64,000 bases of DNA from Anaerostipes sp. (GCA_028697725.1 JAQVEG010000005.1:1-64000); one strand, 5' to 3'; shown: positions 48,898 to 59,063, counted from the first letter of the stretch. The notes: a model not told the origin generated them from the letters alone. Translations and numbers: made by a program.

Positions 48898-50121
48898 TTA
48901 TTCTAAAATAAAGTTTTTAGGAACTCCATTTTCATATGGAACATTCACTTCCCCTTGAATCAATGGTCTTAAGTAATCAACTAATTCTTCCTTAATATCA
49001 TGTCCATCTTCTGTAATCCATTCCATTGGAACTTTTTTCTCTACATTTGCAATCTTTGAAAGATCTGCAAGTTCAATCTCCACTTGATAATCTTTAGTAT
49101 CTAAGCGTTTCAAAGCAGACATCTTTCCACTTTCGCCACGAATGGCACTAATTGCCGCATATGCACCTAGATTTCTCGATTCTGTAATATCCGTATTGCT
49201 AAGCATATAACCTGCACAGCGCTGTAAAACATTCAATTCTACAGATCGAACTTTACATCCAATTCTCTCTCCTACAACACCCTCTAAATACTTTCCTATA
49301 CCAGATAAATATTTGTGTCCAAAAGCGTCTTCTTTTCCAGACTTGGTTTCTTCTCCCACGTATCTGCCTTGAGCATCTTTCACACCTTCACTTACTGCAA
49401 TAATTACGTTCATATTTTCCTTTAATGCCTGACGGACATCCATCTCAAATACATCAACGTCAAATGCTCTCTCACATAAATAAATTAGTTGTGGCACTCT
49501 TCTTTTTTCTGTTCTTGCCAATGCTGCGCTGGCTGTCAACCATCCAGCATTTCGTCCCATAACTTCTACAATGGTAACAGATGGAATATCATATACATAG
49601 CTGTCACATGCAATCTCAGAAAATGCAGTGGCAATAAACTTCGCCGCTGAACCAAATCCTGGGCAGTGATCTGTCTCTCCTAAATCATTGTCAATGGTCT
49701 TAGGTGCACCCATTATTTTAATATCATGAATCCCATGGGATTCACAGTATAATGACAGCTTATAAACAGTATCCATAGAATCATTTCCACCAGTATAAAT
49801 AAAATATCCGATATTATTTTTCCTCAAAATATTGATAATGTTCTGAAACTGTTCTTCATTCTTTGATGGATCATCTAATTTCCATCGACAAGAACCAAGG
49901 GCGGCAGCTGGTGTTACAGAAAGCAGATCTCTTGTAGCTGGCTCCTTACAAACCTCGTTTAAAACAACAAAATCTTCGTTCAAAACTCCTTTTATTCCAT
50001 GCAATGCCCCATATACGTTCTCAATCTCTCCACTGGAAATTCCAGCATCAATAACTCCTGCAACTGTTGCATTGATTGCTGCCGATGGTCCTCCCGACTG
50101 AGCAACTAACATATTCTTCAT
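48898..50121 (-). CDS. 6-phosphofructokinase, probably PPi-dependent
   Basis: MLVAQSGGPSAAINATVAG, YTGGNDSMDTV (GGND), MGAPKTIDNDLGETDHCPGFGSAAK, EVMGRNAGWLTASAAL. Confidence 0.93.
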   Translation of the reverse strand: MKNMLVAQSGGPSAAINATVAGVIDAGISSGEIENVYGALHGIKGVLNEDFVVLNEVCKEPATRDLLSVTPAAALGSCRWKLDDPSKNEEQFQNIINILRKNNIGYFIYTGGNDSMDTVYKLSLYCESHGIHDIKIMGAPKTIDNDLGETDHCPGFGSAAKFIATAFSEIACDSYVYDIPSVTIVEVMGRNAGWLTASAALARTEKRRVPQLIYLCERAFDVDVFEMDVRQALKENMNVIIAVSEGVKDAQGRYVGEETKSGKEDAFGHKYLSGIGKYLEGVVGERIGCKVRSVELNVLQRCAGYMLSNTDITESRNLGAYAAISAIRGESGKMSALKRLDTKDYQVEIELADLSKIANVEKKVPMEWITEDGHDIKEELVDYLRPLIQGEVNVPYENGVPKNFILE

Positions 50122-50236
50122 ATGCTTCTTCCTTTCCTACTAATCCTAGTTTTTCATTTTATTTGGTATCTAATATACAACCTATTATAACCATTTACAT
50201 GATATAATGTAAACAACAAATCAAAGGAGGCACCAA

Positions 50237-52009
50237 ATGAACCAACAACTATTACAATTACAACAAAAACTAAAAGAACAGCATATCACATATTATTTAA
50301 TTCCAAGTGAAGACCCTCATCAGTCAGAATATGTGGATGAACACTATAAATGCCGACAATTCATTTCAGAATTTACTGGTTCTGCAGGAACCTTGTTAGT
50401 TGGTGTTGATTCCTGTTATTTATGGACAGATGGCCGCTATTTTACCCAGGCAGAAGAACAAATCAATTCCACACAGATTCAATTGATGAAATCTGCAGTT
50501 TCTGGTGTTCCCACCATATCAGATTTCTTAAAATCCCATTTGAAACAGGATGATATCTTAGCTGTAAATGGTACAACAATCTCTACTTCTTATGGAAAAC
50601 AACTGGAAAAACTAGCTCAATCATGCAAAGCATCCTTTCAGTCAGACTTTACATTTGCAGAAGATATATGGGTAGACAGGCCCCCAAAAAAGCAGTCTGA
50701 GATTTTTCTTCATGATATTTCATATGCAGGGGAAGAAGTTTCTTCTAAATTGTCATCCATTCGAGAACGCCTGAATGAAATCAAGATTGATTCTCATTTT
50801 TTATCAGCTCTTCCTGATATTGCATGGCTCTTTAATCTTAGGGGGGATGACATGGAATGTACGCCTCTTTTTTACAGCTATGCTTATATTACAGAAAAAG
50901 AATGCCACTTATTTTTAAATATCTCTTGTTTGACCACAAAGGCTCTCAATCATCTAAAAGAAAATCAAATTATTCTTCATGAATATGATGAAGTTGAGAC
51001 ATTTTTAAATGCACAAGAAAGAAGTGTTTTTTTAGATCCTGATACAACAAACTATGATTTATACCACCTTTTAAAGAAAAATAACATAGCACTTGGAACC
51101 AATCCCTCTACTCCTTTAAAAGCAGTACGAAATGAAGTTCAAATTGAGAATTTAAGAAAATGTCATTTATATGATGGAATTGCTATGACCAAATTTATGT
51201 ATTGGTTGAAAACAAACATTGGGAAACTTCCAATGACAGAAATATCCGTCAGTAACTATTTAGAAGAACTCCGAAATATTCAGCCAGATTATCATAGTTT
51301 AAGCTTTGAGACTATCTGTGCCTACAAAGAACATGCCGCTATGATGCATTACTGCTCCACAAAAGACTCTGATGTAGAATTAAAACCAGAAGGAATGCTT
51401 CTTATTGATTCTGGTGGACAGTATTTTAGTGGAACTACTGATATTACCAGAACTTTTATTCTTGGCCCAGTTTCTGACGAGGAAAAGAAGAATTTTACAA
51501 TCGTCTGCAAATGTATGTTAAACCTTGCAAATGCCAAATTCCTCCTAGGGTGCAGAGGCAGCAATTTAGATATTTTGTCCCGAGGTCCACTTTGGGAACA
51601 TGGCATTGACTATCGCTGCGGTACAGGTCATGGTGTTGGCTATTTCCTTGGTGTCCACGAAGGCCCTAACGCTTTTCGCTGGCAGACAAAAGCCGATCGA
51701 TTAGATGCCATCTTAAGACCTGGTATGGTTACCACTGATGAACCTGGGGTTTATGTTCCTGGTAAATACGGAATTCGAACAGAGAATATGCTTCTTTGCA
51801 AAAAGCAAAAACAAAATGAATATGGTTCATTTTTAGAATTTGAGCCATTAACTTTAGTTCCCATTGATATGGATGGAATCGATTTTACCTATTTTAATGA
51901 AGAAGACAAAAAACGTCTAAAAGAATACCATCAAATGGTATGGGATGTTATTTCTCCCCACTTAACAGATGAAGAAAGAAACTGGCTAAAAGAATTTATC
52001 CAGCAATAA
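50237..52009 (+). CDS. Xaa-Pro aminopeptidase (M24B)
   Basis: LLIDSGGQYFSGTTDITRTF, RCGTGHGVGYFLGVHEGP, PGMVTTDEPGVYVPGKYGIRTENM; AAGGAGG RBS. Confidence 0.96.
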   Translation: MNQQLLQLQQKLKEQHITYYLIPSEDPHQSEYVDEHYKCRQFISEFTGSAGTLLVGVDSCYLWTDGRYFTQAEEQINSTQIQLMKSAVSGVPTISDFLKSHLKQDDILAVNGTTISTSYGKQLEKLAQSCKASFQSDFTFAEDIWVDRPPKKQSEIFLHDISYAGEEVSSKLSSIRERLNEIKIDSHFLSALPDIAWLFNLRGDDMECTPLFYSYAYITEKECHLFLNISCLTTKALNHLKENQIILHEYDEVETFLNAQERSVFLDPDTTNYDLYHLLKKNNIALGTNPSTPLKAVRNEVQIENLRKCHLYDGIAMTKFMYWLKTNIGKLPMTEISVSNYLEELRNIQPDYHSLSFETICAYKEHAAMMHYCSTKDSDVELKPEGMLLIDSGGQYFSGTTDITRTFILGPVSDEEKKNFTIVCKCMLNLANAKFLLGCRGSNLDILSRGPLWEHGIDYRCGTGHGVGYFLGVHEGPNAFRWQTKADRLDAILRPGMVTTDEPGVYVPGKYGIRTENMLLCKKQKQNEYGSFLEFEPLTLVPIDMDGIDFTYFNEEDKKRLKEYHQMVWDVISPHLTDEERNWLKEFIQQ

Positions 52010-52013
52010 AAAA

Positions 52014-52056
52014 AGGCTGTTTATCGTATTGTATGATGATAAACAGCTTTTCTTAA
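52014..52056. terminator. Bidirectional terminator
   Basis: AAGGCTGTTTATC...GATAAACAGCTTTT. Confidence 0.85.
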
Positions 52057-52063
52057 TTTAATT

Positions 52064-52987
52064 CTAATATACAAATCCTGCCACTGCAAACACTGCTGAC
52101 ATAGAAACTACAGAAAACAATGTAATCAAGGCAAACAATTCTGCTGCATACCCTACATCTTTGTCAAACTTAACTGCAAACATAGTGGTAACTGCTGCTG
52201 TTGGTGCTGAAACTCCAAGTAACACAATTCTCTTTACTTCAATATCAATATCCAAGAATATCATAATTCCTAATATTATCAAAGGAATCACAATAAGCTT
52301 CATAAATGAAATATAATAGATTCTTTTTTGTTTTAGTGTAGCCCATATATCTGTCTGTCCAATGGATACTCCTGCTACAATCATGGCTAAGGGTGTATTC
52401 ATTCCTCCAATTGATTGAATTGTACTTAAAAATAATTCTGGAATTCTAATCTGTAATAAGAAAAATAAAATTCCAAAGAATGTAGCAACCATCACTGGTG
52501 CAAGTATAATATTCCTCCACGAACCCTTTTCATATCCTCCACGCATCAAGGAAATCCCCTGAGACCAGACTAAAACATTCTGTGCAGAAATAAATGCCGT
52601 AATATAGATTACCCCCAGATTGCCATACATGGCCTGTGCAATTGGAATGCCCATAAATCCACAGTTAGGATAAGTCAATGCAAACTTCTCAATGACCGAA
52701 CGATTCTTATCTTTTCCTCTTACCATAAACCTTGATAAAAAGATAGGAATCAAATGAGAAACAAATCCCAAAACAAAGACTGCTGCTAATCCCTTCAATA
52801 TCTCAGGTGTATAATCCACTTGAAATGCTGAAAATACTACACAAGGAACAACTGCATAAAGTGCTACATTTGATAATGCTTTACTTCCTTCCTGTGTCAC
52901 AAATTTAATTTTATAAAATAAAAGTCCAACGGCCATCATAAGAAACATCTTTAGAATCTGTGTTGAAACAATATAAATAATTTCCAA
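52064..52987 (-). CDS. AEC (auxin efflux carrier) family transporter
   Basis: 10-TM pattern; EKFALTYPNCGFMGIPIAQAMYG, GGMNTPLAMIVAGVSIGQ, SAPTAAVTTMFAVKF. Confidence 0.93.
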   Translation of the reverse strand: MEIIYIVSTQILKMFLMMAVGLLFYKIKFVTQEGSKALSNVALYAVVPCVVFSAFQVDYTPEILKGLAAVFVLGFVSHLIPIFLSRFMVRGKDKNRSVIEKFALTYPNCGFMGIPIAQAMYGNLGVIYITAFISAQNVLVWSQGISLMRGGYEKGSWRNIILAPVMVATFFGILFFLLQIRIPELFLSTIQSIGGMNTPLAMIVAGVSIGQTDIWATLKQKRIYYISFMKLIVIPLIILGIMIFLDIDIEVKRIVLLGVSAPTAAVTTMFAVKFDKDVGYAAELFALITLFSVVSMSAVFAVAGFVY

Positions 52988-52995
52988 AAAAACCT

Positions 52996-53838
52996 CTACT
53001 CTTCTATGTTATTTGACTCAATCCACTTGTTCTCAATCTTCTGGTAATCCCCTTGTGTTGTCATTTCTTGAAGTGCTACGTTAAATTCATCAACTTTTTT
53101 ATATCCTTTTTTGAACATAATTCCATAATTACTTTCTTCTTCACTTAAATTCTCTTCAAGATCTACAATATTAGTGTTCTTATGTTCTTTTAGATAATAA
53201 TCAACACCTGTGGCATCATAAAGTGTGGCATCAATCTTTCCTTTTTCTAATGCTTTATAAATTTGATCCATATTTTTAAACTTTTTCACTTTATTTCCCT
53301 GTGCTAAATAAGTCTCCACATATTCGGCATTGGCTGTTCCGTCTTCCACACCAATTTTCTTTCCCTTTATGTCCTTACGCTCTTCAATCTTGCTATTCTT
53401 GTTTACCATAATGTGAATTGAATTCTCATAGTATTCATCAGAGAAGGTAAATTCCTTCAATCTTTTATCCGTTCTGGAAATACCTGCAATGGCACAATCC
53501 AATTCTCCACTTTTAATCTTCTTTGAAATATCAGCCATAGAACTTGGAACAAGTTCATATTCAAATCCAAGATATTTGCTAATTCCATCTATAAGATCGA
53601 TATCAAATCCTACAATCTTTCCATCCTTCTTACTTTTATAAGAAAATGGTGGCATCTCTGCAGAAACTCCGATCTTTAGCTTTGTTCCCTTCATAGAATT
53701 CTTAACCTTCTTTGAAGTAATCTTTGTCTTTTTCACGTTCTCTTTTTTTGTATCTTCTTTTTTTGTAAATGGTGATGTACAACCTGCAAGAGAAAACACA
53801 AGTACCAACGCCATACAAACTGTAACCAATCTCTTCAT
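52996..53838 (-). CDS. Polar amino-acid ABC transporter substrate-binding lipoprotein
   Basis: Lipobox LVFSLAGC; LKIGVSAEMPPFSYKSKKDGKIVGFDIDLIDGISKYLG. Confidence 0.93.
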   Translation of the reverse strand: MKRLVTVCMALVLVFSLAGCTSPFTKKEDTKKENVKKTKITSKKVKNSMKGTKLKIGVSAEMPPFSYKSKKDGKIVGFDIDLIDGISKYLGFEYELVPSSMADISKKIKSGELDCAIAGISRTDKRLKEFTFSDEYYENSIHIMVNKNSKIEERKDIKGKKIGVEDGTANAEYVETYLAQGNKVKKFKNMDQIYKALEKGKIDATLYDATGVDYYLKEHKNTNIVDLEENLSEEESNYGIMFKKGYKKVDEFNVALQEMTTQGDYQKIENKWIESNNIEE

Positions 53839-53993
53839 TCTTCATTCCTCGATTCTTTTTAATTTATCACTGCTTTTAATCATATCATCCGAAAAAATGC
53901 ATGTCAATTGTATGGCAATTATTTCATCGTATAAAAATCCATGATTTTGTAAATGATTTTACTATGAAACGTTTACAGATGGAGGAAAATATT

Positions 53994-54770
53994 ATGGCAC
54001 GTAACAAAGTTGAAATCTGCGGTGTCAATACCGCTTCATTACCATTACTTAGCAATCAGGAAAAAACAATCTTATTTCAAAAGATTGAAGAAGGGGATTT
54101 GGCAGCAAGGGAACAATACATCAAGGGCAACCTTAGACTCGTCTTAAGTGTCATCCAACGTTTTTCAAACAGCAAAGAAAATTTTGATGATCTATTTCAA
54201 GTAGGCTGTATTGGTCTGATGAAAGCAATCGATAATTTTGACCGAACACTAAATGTTAAATTCTCCACCTATGCCGTTCCTATGATTATTGGTGAAGTCC
54301 GGCGTTATCTTCGAGACAACAATTCTATGCGAGTCAGCCGTTCTTTAAGAGACATTGCTTATAAAGCTCTTTCCACCAAAGAACGACTCACAAGAGAACA
54401 AAACAAAGAACCCACCATAGATGAAATTGCTGAAACCATTGATTTGAAAAAAGAAGACATTATGTTTGCACTAGATGCTATCTCCACACCACTTTCCTTG
54501 TATGAACCTATCTATCAAGACGGGGGAGATCCTCTTTACCTTGTAGATCAAGTCAAAGACAAGAAAAATAAAGAAGAATTATGGATTGAATCCATTGCAT
54601 TAAAAGATGCTATGACTCATTTGTCAGCTCGAGAATATAATATTATTAAACTACGTTTTTTTGATGGCAAAACCCAGACTGAAGTAGCCGATGAAATCAG
54701 TATTTCCCAAGCTCAGGTAAGCCGACTTGAAAAAAATGCCTTAAAACATATGAAACGCTACTTAGAATGA
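53994..54770 (+). CDS. sigG: RNA polymerase sporulation sigma factor SigG (start at MARNKVEICG)
   Basis: NKVEICGVNTASLPLLSNQEK N-terminal hallmark; DDLFQVGCIGLMKAIDNFD; GGAGGA RBS. Confidence 0.93.
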   Translation: MARNKVEICGVNTASLPLLSNQEKTILFQKIEEGDLAAREQYIKGNLRLVLSVIQRFSNSKENFDDLFQVGCIGLMKAIDNFDRTLNVKFSTYAVPMIIGEVRRYLRDNNSMRVSRSLRDIAYKALSTKERLTREQNKEPTIDEIAETIDLKKEDIMFALDAISTPLSLYEPIYQDGGDPLYLVDQVKDKKNKEELWIESIALKDAMTHLSAREYNIIKLRFFDGKTQTEVADEISISQAQVSRLEKNALKHMKRYLE

Positions 54771-54786
54771 TATCCGTTGAAAGATA

Positions 54787-55191
54787 TCATTCTTGTTTCG
54801 TCTTTTTTCCAAATTCAATACTTCCCCATATGATTCTTGTTTCCCAAACAAAAGATAAAATTGGGACTCCCATCCATAAGGTCTTACTTTCTTCGCTTAA
54901 TATCCCAAGATGTAATATTCCAAAACATTGAAGCACTATAACAAGAGTATATAAAGCCAAGCCAATCAATGTTGGTGTAAAAACATAGTGTCTCTTTCGT
55001 TGTAATTCCTTGTTAAAATAAAAATAAGACATTCCATTGATTGCAAGACTAAAACCAGATAAAATTACACTGATTCTATAATAGTTCTCGATGGGCTGAA
55101 AGAAACGTCCAATCCAGGCACAAAATGCAGCCAATATACAAATTAATAGCATAATGATCCATAATAATTTTTCCATTCTAGATTTTTTCAT
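54787..55191 (-). CDS. Small membrane protein of unknown function (134 aa, about 4 TM)
   Basis: ORF with hydrophobic segments; no recognised family. Confidence 0.65.
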   Translation of the reverse strand: MKKSRMEKLLWIIMLLICILAAFCAWIGRFFQPIENYYRISVILSGFSLAINGMSYFYFNKELQRKRHYVFTPTLIGLALYTLVIVLQCFGILHLGILSEESKTLWMGVPILSFVWETRIIWGSIEFGKKTKQE

Positions 55192-55200
55192 TTTTCTCCT

Positions 55201-55989
55201 TTATATTAACCCAAACTGCATTAATCCAGATGCGATTCCATCTTCATAGGCAGGGGCAGTTTTGTATTCTGCAATTTCAAGTAACTCTGGAACCGAATTC
55301 CCCATTGCGATTCCATATTGAACGTATTGTAAAAGTTCAATATCATTGGCACTGTCTCCAAAGGCATAGCTATCCTCTCTCCCCATTCCAAAATAATCAA
55401 GTACCTTTTGTACCCCAGTTGCTTTATTTTTTCCTTTTTGAATAAATTCCACGCTATTTACTTGTGAATGTACCACACCAGTTACGGTATTATCTAACAT
55501 GTGTTCCACTTCTTCTTTATATTTAGGATTCATGTGATGATAAGTCCATTTGTTAATCTGCTTTACCTCTTGATTCATTGGATAATTGTCTTTTGTAGTA
55601 TTTTCAAACAATTGCTCCACAACATGCTTATAATATGGCTCTTCCATCATTTCCTCATCATAGTATCCAGCCAGACTTCCCTCTAAGATAGTTCCAATAT
55701 GCTTTTGTTTTCCGTATTCTATCACTCGCTTCACATACTCATTTGGAATTGTATCGTTAAACAACTCATTTCCCTCGCAAATAATATGGGAACCCGCTGC
55801 AACAATAATCCCATGAAATCCAAGCTGTAAATATTCCTTTGGAACCATACCCATGGCTCTGCCTGTACACAAGATTGCTTTATTTCCATTCTCTATTAAT
55901 TGCTCAACTGCTTGTAATGCTGTTTTGGGAATTCCAATCCCTGGATAAAACAAAGTACCGTCAATATCAAAAAATACAATTTTGTTCAT
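55201..55989 (-). CDS. Cof-type HAD-IIB hydrolase
   Basis: KIVFFDIDGTLFYPG, ILCTGRAMGM, YAFGDSANDIELLQYVQYGIAMGN. Confidence 0.96.
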   Translation of the reverse strand: MNKIVFFDIDGTLFYPGIGIPKTALQAVEQLIENGNKAILCTGRAMGMVPKEYLQLGFHGIIVAAGSHIICEGNELFNDTIPNEYVKRVIEYGKQKHIGTILEGSLAGYYDEEMMEEPYYKHVVEQLFENTTKDNYPMNQEVKQINKWTYHHMNPKYKEEVEHMLDNTVTGVVHSQVNSVEFIQKGKNKATGVQKVLDYFGMGREDSYAFGDSANDIELLQYVQYGIAMGNSVPELLEIAEYKTAPAYEDGIASGLMQFGLI

Positions 55990-56009
55990 GTTATTCTTCT
56001 CCTCATATA

Positions 56010-56038
56010 AAAGGACATCTCTCTCGAAATGTCCTTTT
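56010..56038 (-). terminator. Terminator at the end of the PTS/Dha cluster
   Basis: AAAGGACATttcgagagagATGTCCTTTT. Confidence 0.8.
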
Positions 56039-56041
56039 GCT

Positions 56042-56683
56042 TTAATGTAGTAATTCCTTTATCGTATCAGAAATCGTATTTAAAATCAAAAAACAGCTGG
56101 TGGCTCCCGCATCCAAAACACCTTTTGAACGTTCTCCTAGACGGCTTGCACGCCCAATTTTAGCAACCAAATCCTTTGTAGATTCCCAACCTGATTTTGC
56201 TGCATCCTGCATAGCGTCAACACAACTTAGGAAATCTGCTCCATTTTGTTTTGCACTAGTAAATGCATCTCTTGCTGGAATTAGTGTATCCATTAATGTT
56301 TTATCCCCTACTTTTGCAATGCTGATTTCTTCAATTCCCTCTACAGCATTGGAAATCATTTCTTCAAAAACATTGGCATCAATTTCATCTTTTCCGTCAC
56401 TTGCCTCTGCCAATTCATCAAACAAAAGTCCATACAGCGGTCCCATGGAACCTCCTATATCTTCAAGCAAAGTTTCTCCAAGAACTGATAGTCCCTCGGA
56501 CATGTCATAATCTTTGTCCTTTAACTTCTCTTGACATATGGTAAATCCTTTGTTCATGTTAATTCCATGATCCCCATCTCCTATTTTTCCGTCAATTTCA
56601 CTTAAATAGTCACGATTTTTTTGTATGGTTTCAATCAAGCGAGTCACAATTAATGCCCCATCTTTGTTTGTAAAACTACTCAT
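56042..56683 (-). CDS. dhaL: Dihydroxyacetone kinase subunit DhaL (copy A, canonical GDGDHG)
   Basis: LSEIDGKIGDGDHGINMNKGF, GGSMGPLYGLLF, GRASRLGERSKGVLDAGATSCFLIL. Confidence 0.94.
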   Translation of the reverse strand: MSSFTNKDGALIVTRLIETIQKNRDYLSEIDGKIGDGDHGINMNKGFTICQEKLKDKDYDMSEGLSVLGETLLEDIGGSMGPLYGLLFDELAEASDGKDEIDANVFEEMISNAVEGIEEISIAKVGDKTLMDTLIPARDAFTSAKQNGADFLSCVDAMQDAAKSGWESTKDLVAKIGRASRLGERSKGVLDAGATSCFLILNTISDTIKELLH

Positions 56684-56707
56684 ATGCTTCTCCTTTAATG
56701 TATTATT

Positions 56708-57334
56708 TTATGCAAGAGAACTTCGTTTCAAAGCCTCCATGAGCAATACTGCAACATAAGCTCCTGGATCCTCAAGACTTCTAGATGCCTCTCCTCTCGT
56801 TGCTGCTCTTCCATGAACTGCCAACATTGTTGTCGTATTTTTAAATCCTTGCATAGATGCCTCATAGGCATTCTTTGCCATGGTTTCAAAATCTTTTCCC
56901 TCTTCTACAGATAATTTCAAACTCTCTACTGCTGGATGAAGGCCGTCAATAAATGTCTTATCTCCAACTTTAGCACCACCGAGTTTTGAAACTCCTGCTT
57001 CATAAGATTCAAACATAAATGCTATATCAGAAAGCTCTATGGACTCTTTTCCCTTTAGATCCTTTCCTCCTTGCTTTAATCCAGTTGCCATTAAAGAACC
57101 CATGGTAGATGGCACTTTGTTTGCCATTGCTTTTCCTGCGGCAAATAAAAGCTTTCCTGCATCTGTAATTGTTCCATCTTTCACTGCTTCGTATGCAGCT
57201 TTGAAACCATCACTCATGGTAAGACCTAAATCTCCATCCCCAACAATGCTGTCCATTTCAATTAGTTTGTCTCTGTTCTCAGTCATTACATTACTGATTT
57301 CTTTTAGTAAGGTAATTAAATAAGATATTTCCAT
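56708..57334 (-). CDS. DhaL-family kinase subunit (copy B, variant GDGDLG)
   Basis: LIEMDSIVGDGDLGLTMSDGF, STMGSLMATGLKQGG, GRAATRGEASRSLEDPGAYVAVLLM. Confidence 0.92.
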   Translation of the reverse strand: MEISYLITLLKEISNVMTENRDKLIEMDSIVGDGDLGLTMSDGFKAAYEAVKDGTITDAGKLLFAAGKAMANKVPSTMGSLMATGLKQGGKDLKGKESIELSDIAFMFESYEAGVSKLGGAKVGDKTFIDGLHPAVESLKLSVEEGKDFETMAKNAYEASMQGFKNTTTMLAVHGRAATRGEASRSLEDPGAYVAVLLMEALKRSSLA

Positions 57335-57346
57335 GAATTTTGCCTC

Positions 57347-58357
57347 CTAAATTTGCTTGAAAAATGGTGTATCAGCGTTTTTATCTAACATTTCGGTCAA
57401 CTCATCGTCCAATTTTAATAAAGAAATTGAGAATCCTGCCATTTCAATTGATGTTGCATACTCTCCAACATAATATTTATGTACTTTGATTCCTTTGTCT
57501 CCTAAATTTTCATGGATACGACGTGTTACAATGTACTGCTCATCCAATGGAGTTGCTCCAAGTCCATTCACAAGAACTGCCACACTATCTCCTCTTTCAT
57601 ATGGAAGATCTGCTACAATTTGATCTAACATCTCATCTACAACTTGATCTGCTGGTTCAATCTTTCCTCGACGAATTCCTTGTTCCCCATGGATTCCCAT
57701 TCCAATTTCCATTTCATCTTCTGCAATCTCAAAACTTGGTTTTCCAACACGTGGCACAGTACAAGGAGTCAATGCTACTCCCATAGTTCTTACATTTTGA
57801 TTTGCTTTATCTGCAATGCGCTTTACTTCATCAAGACTTAACATCTTCTCTGCCGCAGCACCTGCACATTTATAAACAAAGAAAATTCCTGCAACTCCAC
57901 GACGTGTGCTTTTTTCTCCTGGTGCAGAAGGTCCTGCTGAGGCAACATCATCTGCTCCTAACACAGTTTCAACCCGAATATCATCTTCCATATCTACTTC
58001 ATCTGCTGCAGGATCAAAGGTAAAAATATCACCATTATAGTTTCCATAGATATAAAGAACTCCAGCTCCACTGTCAACTTCTCTTGTAACTGCAACTGCC
58101 TGATCTACACTTGGAGACTGAAATACGTCTCCAACGCAACATCCATCTAACATACCTTTTCCAACATAACCTAAGAACAATGGTAAATGTCCAGAACCGC
58201 CTCCTGTGACAAGTCCAACTTTTCCTTCTTTTTTGTGTTTTGTTACAAGGCATTGTAAATCACCCCCAACACAAGTTAAATCTTCTGGATGTGCAATGTA
58301 AATACCCTCTAACATTTCTTTTAAATAATTATCTGGCTGGTTAATCATCTTTTTCAT
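57347..58357 (-). CDS. DhaK-family kinase subunit (copy B, variant GGGSGHLP)
   Basis: VTGGGSGHLPLFLGYVGKGMLDG, GNYNGDIFTFDPAADEV, GADDVAS, MGIHGEQGI. Confidence 0.94.
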   Translation of the reverse strand: MKKMINQPDNYLKEMLEGIYIAHPEDLTCVGGDLQCLVTKHKKEGKVGLVTGGGSGHLPLFLGYVGKGMLDGCCVGDVFQSPSVDQAVAVTREVDSGAGVLYIYGNYNGDIFTFDPAADEVDMEDDIRVETVLGADDVASAGPSAPGEKSTRRGVAGIFFVYKCAGAAAEKMLSLDEVKRIADKANQNVRTMGVALTPCTVPRVGKPSFEIAEDEMEIGMGIHGEQGIRRGKIEPADQVVDEMLDQIVADLPYERGDSVAVLVNGLGATPLDEQYIVTRRIHENLGDKGIKVHKYYVGEYATSIEMAGFSISLLKLDDELTEMLDKNADTPFFKQI

Positions 58358-58394
58358 AAATAGTAGCTCCTTTATTTTATTACGTTTACGACAA

Positions 58395-59063
58395 TTATTT
58401 GTTTGGGAACTTAATCTGAGATGGATAAGCCCAGCTCTTTAATTCTTCTTGTGGGAATGCATATGGTTCTTCTCCACCATTGGCAACCAATGCGTTCCAG
58501 TATAATTGAGCTAATTCTTCTACATAAGATGCTTTTAAGAATGCTTCATAAATATCACGAGAATCTACTGCTACAACACCATGTCCCTGAAGTAAAAAGC
58601 AATCTGATTCTTGAACTGGCTCTATTACACTATCAGAAAGGTCTGTTGATCCAGGACGTCCATAAGGGGCTACTGGAATTCTTGCTTTTGTTACTCCTAA
58701 ATTTGCCACTTCATAAACAACGGCTGGAATTGCTTTGTCTAGCACTGCAAATGTTGTTCCATACATAGAGTGTGTATGTGCCACTGCATTTACATCTGGT
58801 CTTGTTTTGTAAATTTGTAAATGCATCAATGACTCACTTGTTGGTCGAAGTCCTGATAAATTTTCTTGTACATTTGCATCTAAATCTAAAACAATCATGT
58901 CTCTTGGTGTCAATAATTCTCGATCTACCTGTGTTGGTGTAATTACTACCATTCCACTTTCAGGATCTCTTGCACTAAAATTTCCTGATAAATGCTTACA
59001 TAATCCATCCTTTTGAGCTCTTTTTGCAATTTGACACACATCTTTTTTTAATGATTCTAACAT
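58395..59063 (-). CDS. Class II aldolase (fuculose-/ribulose-phosphate aldolase-like)
   Basis: KHLSGNFSARDPESGMVVITPTQVDRELL, RPTSESLMHLQIY, AVAHTHSMYGTTFA, QGHGVVAVDS. Confidence 0.93.
   Translation of the reverse strand: MLESLKKDVCQIAKRAQKDGLCKHLSGNFSARDPESGMVVITPTQVDRELLTPRDMIVLDLDANVQENLSGLRPTSESLMHLQIYKTRPDVNAVAHTHSMYGTTFAVLDKAIPAVVYEVANLGVTKARIPVAPYGRPGSTDLSDSVIEPVQESDCFLLQGHGVVAVDSRDIYEAFLKASYVEELAQLYWNALVANGGEEPYAFPQEELKSWAYPSQIKFPNK

Noticed and set aside
56100-56510. Plus-strand 136-aa ORF opposite DhaL
   Set aside because: Antisense shadow of a clearly motif-supported DhaL gene.
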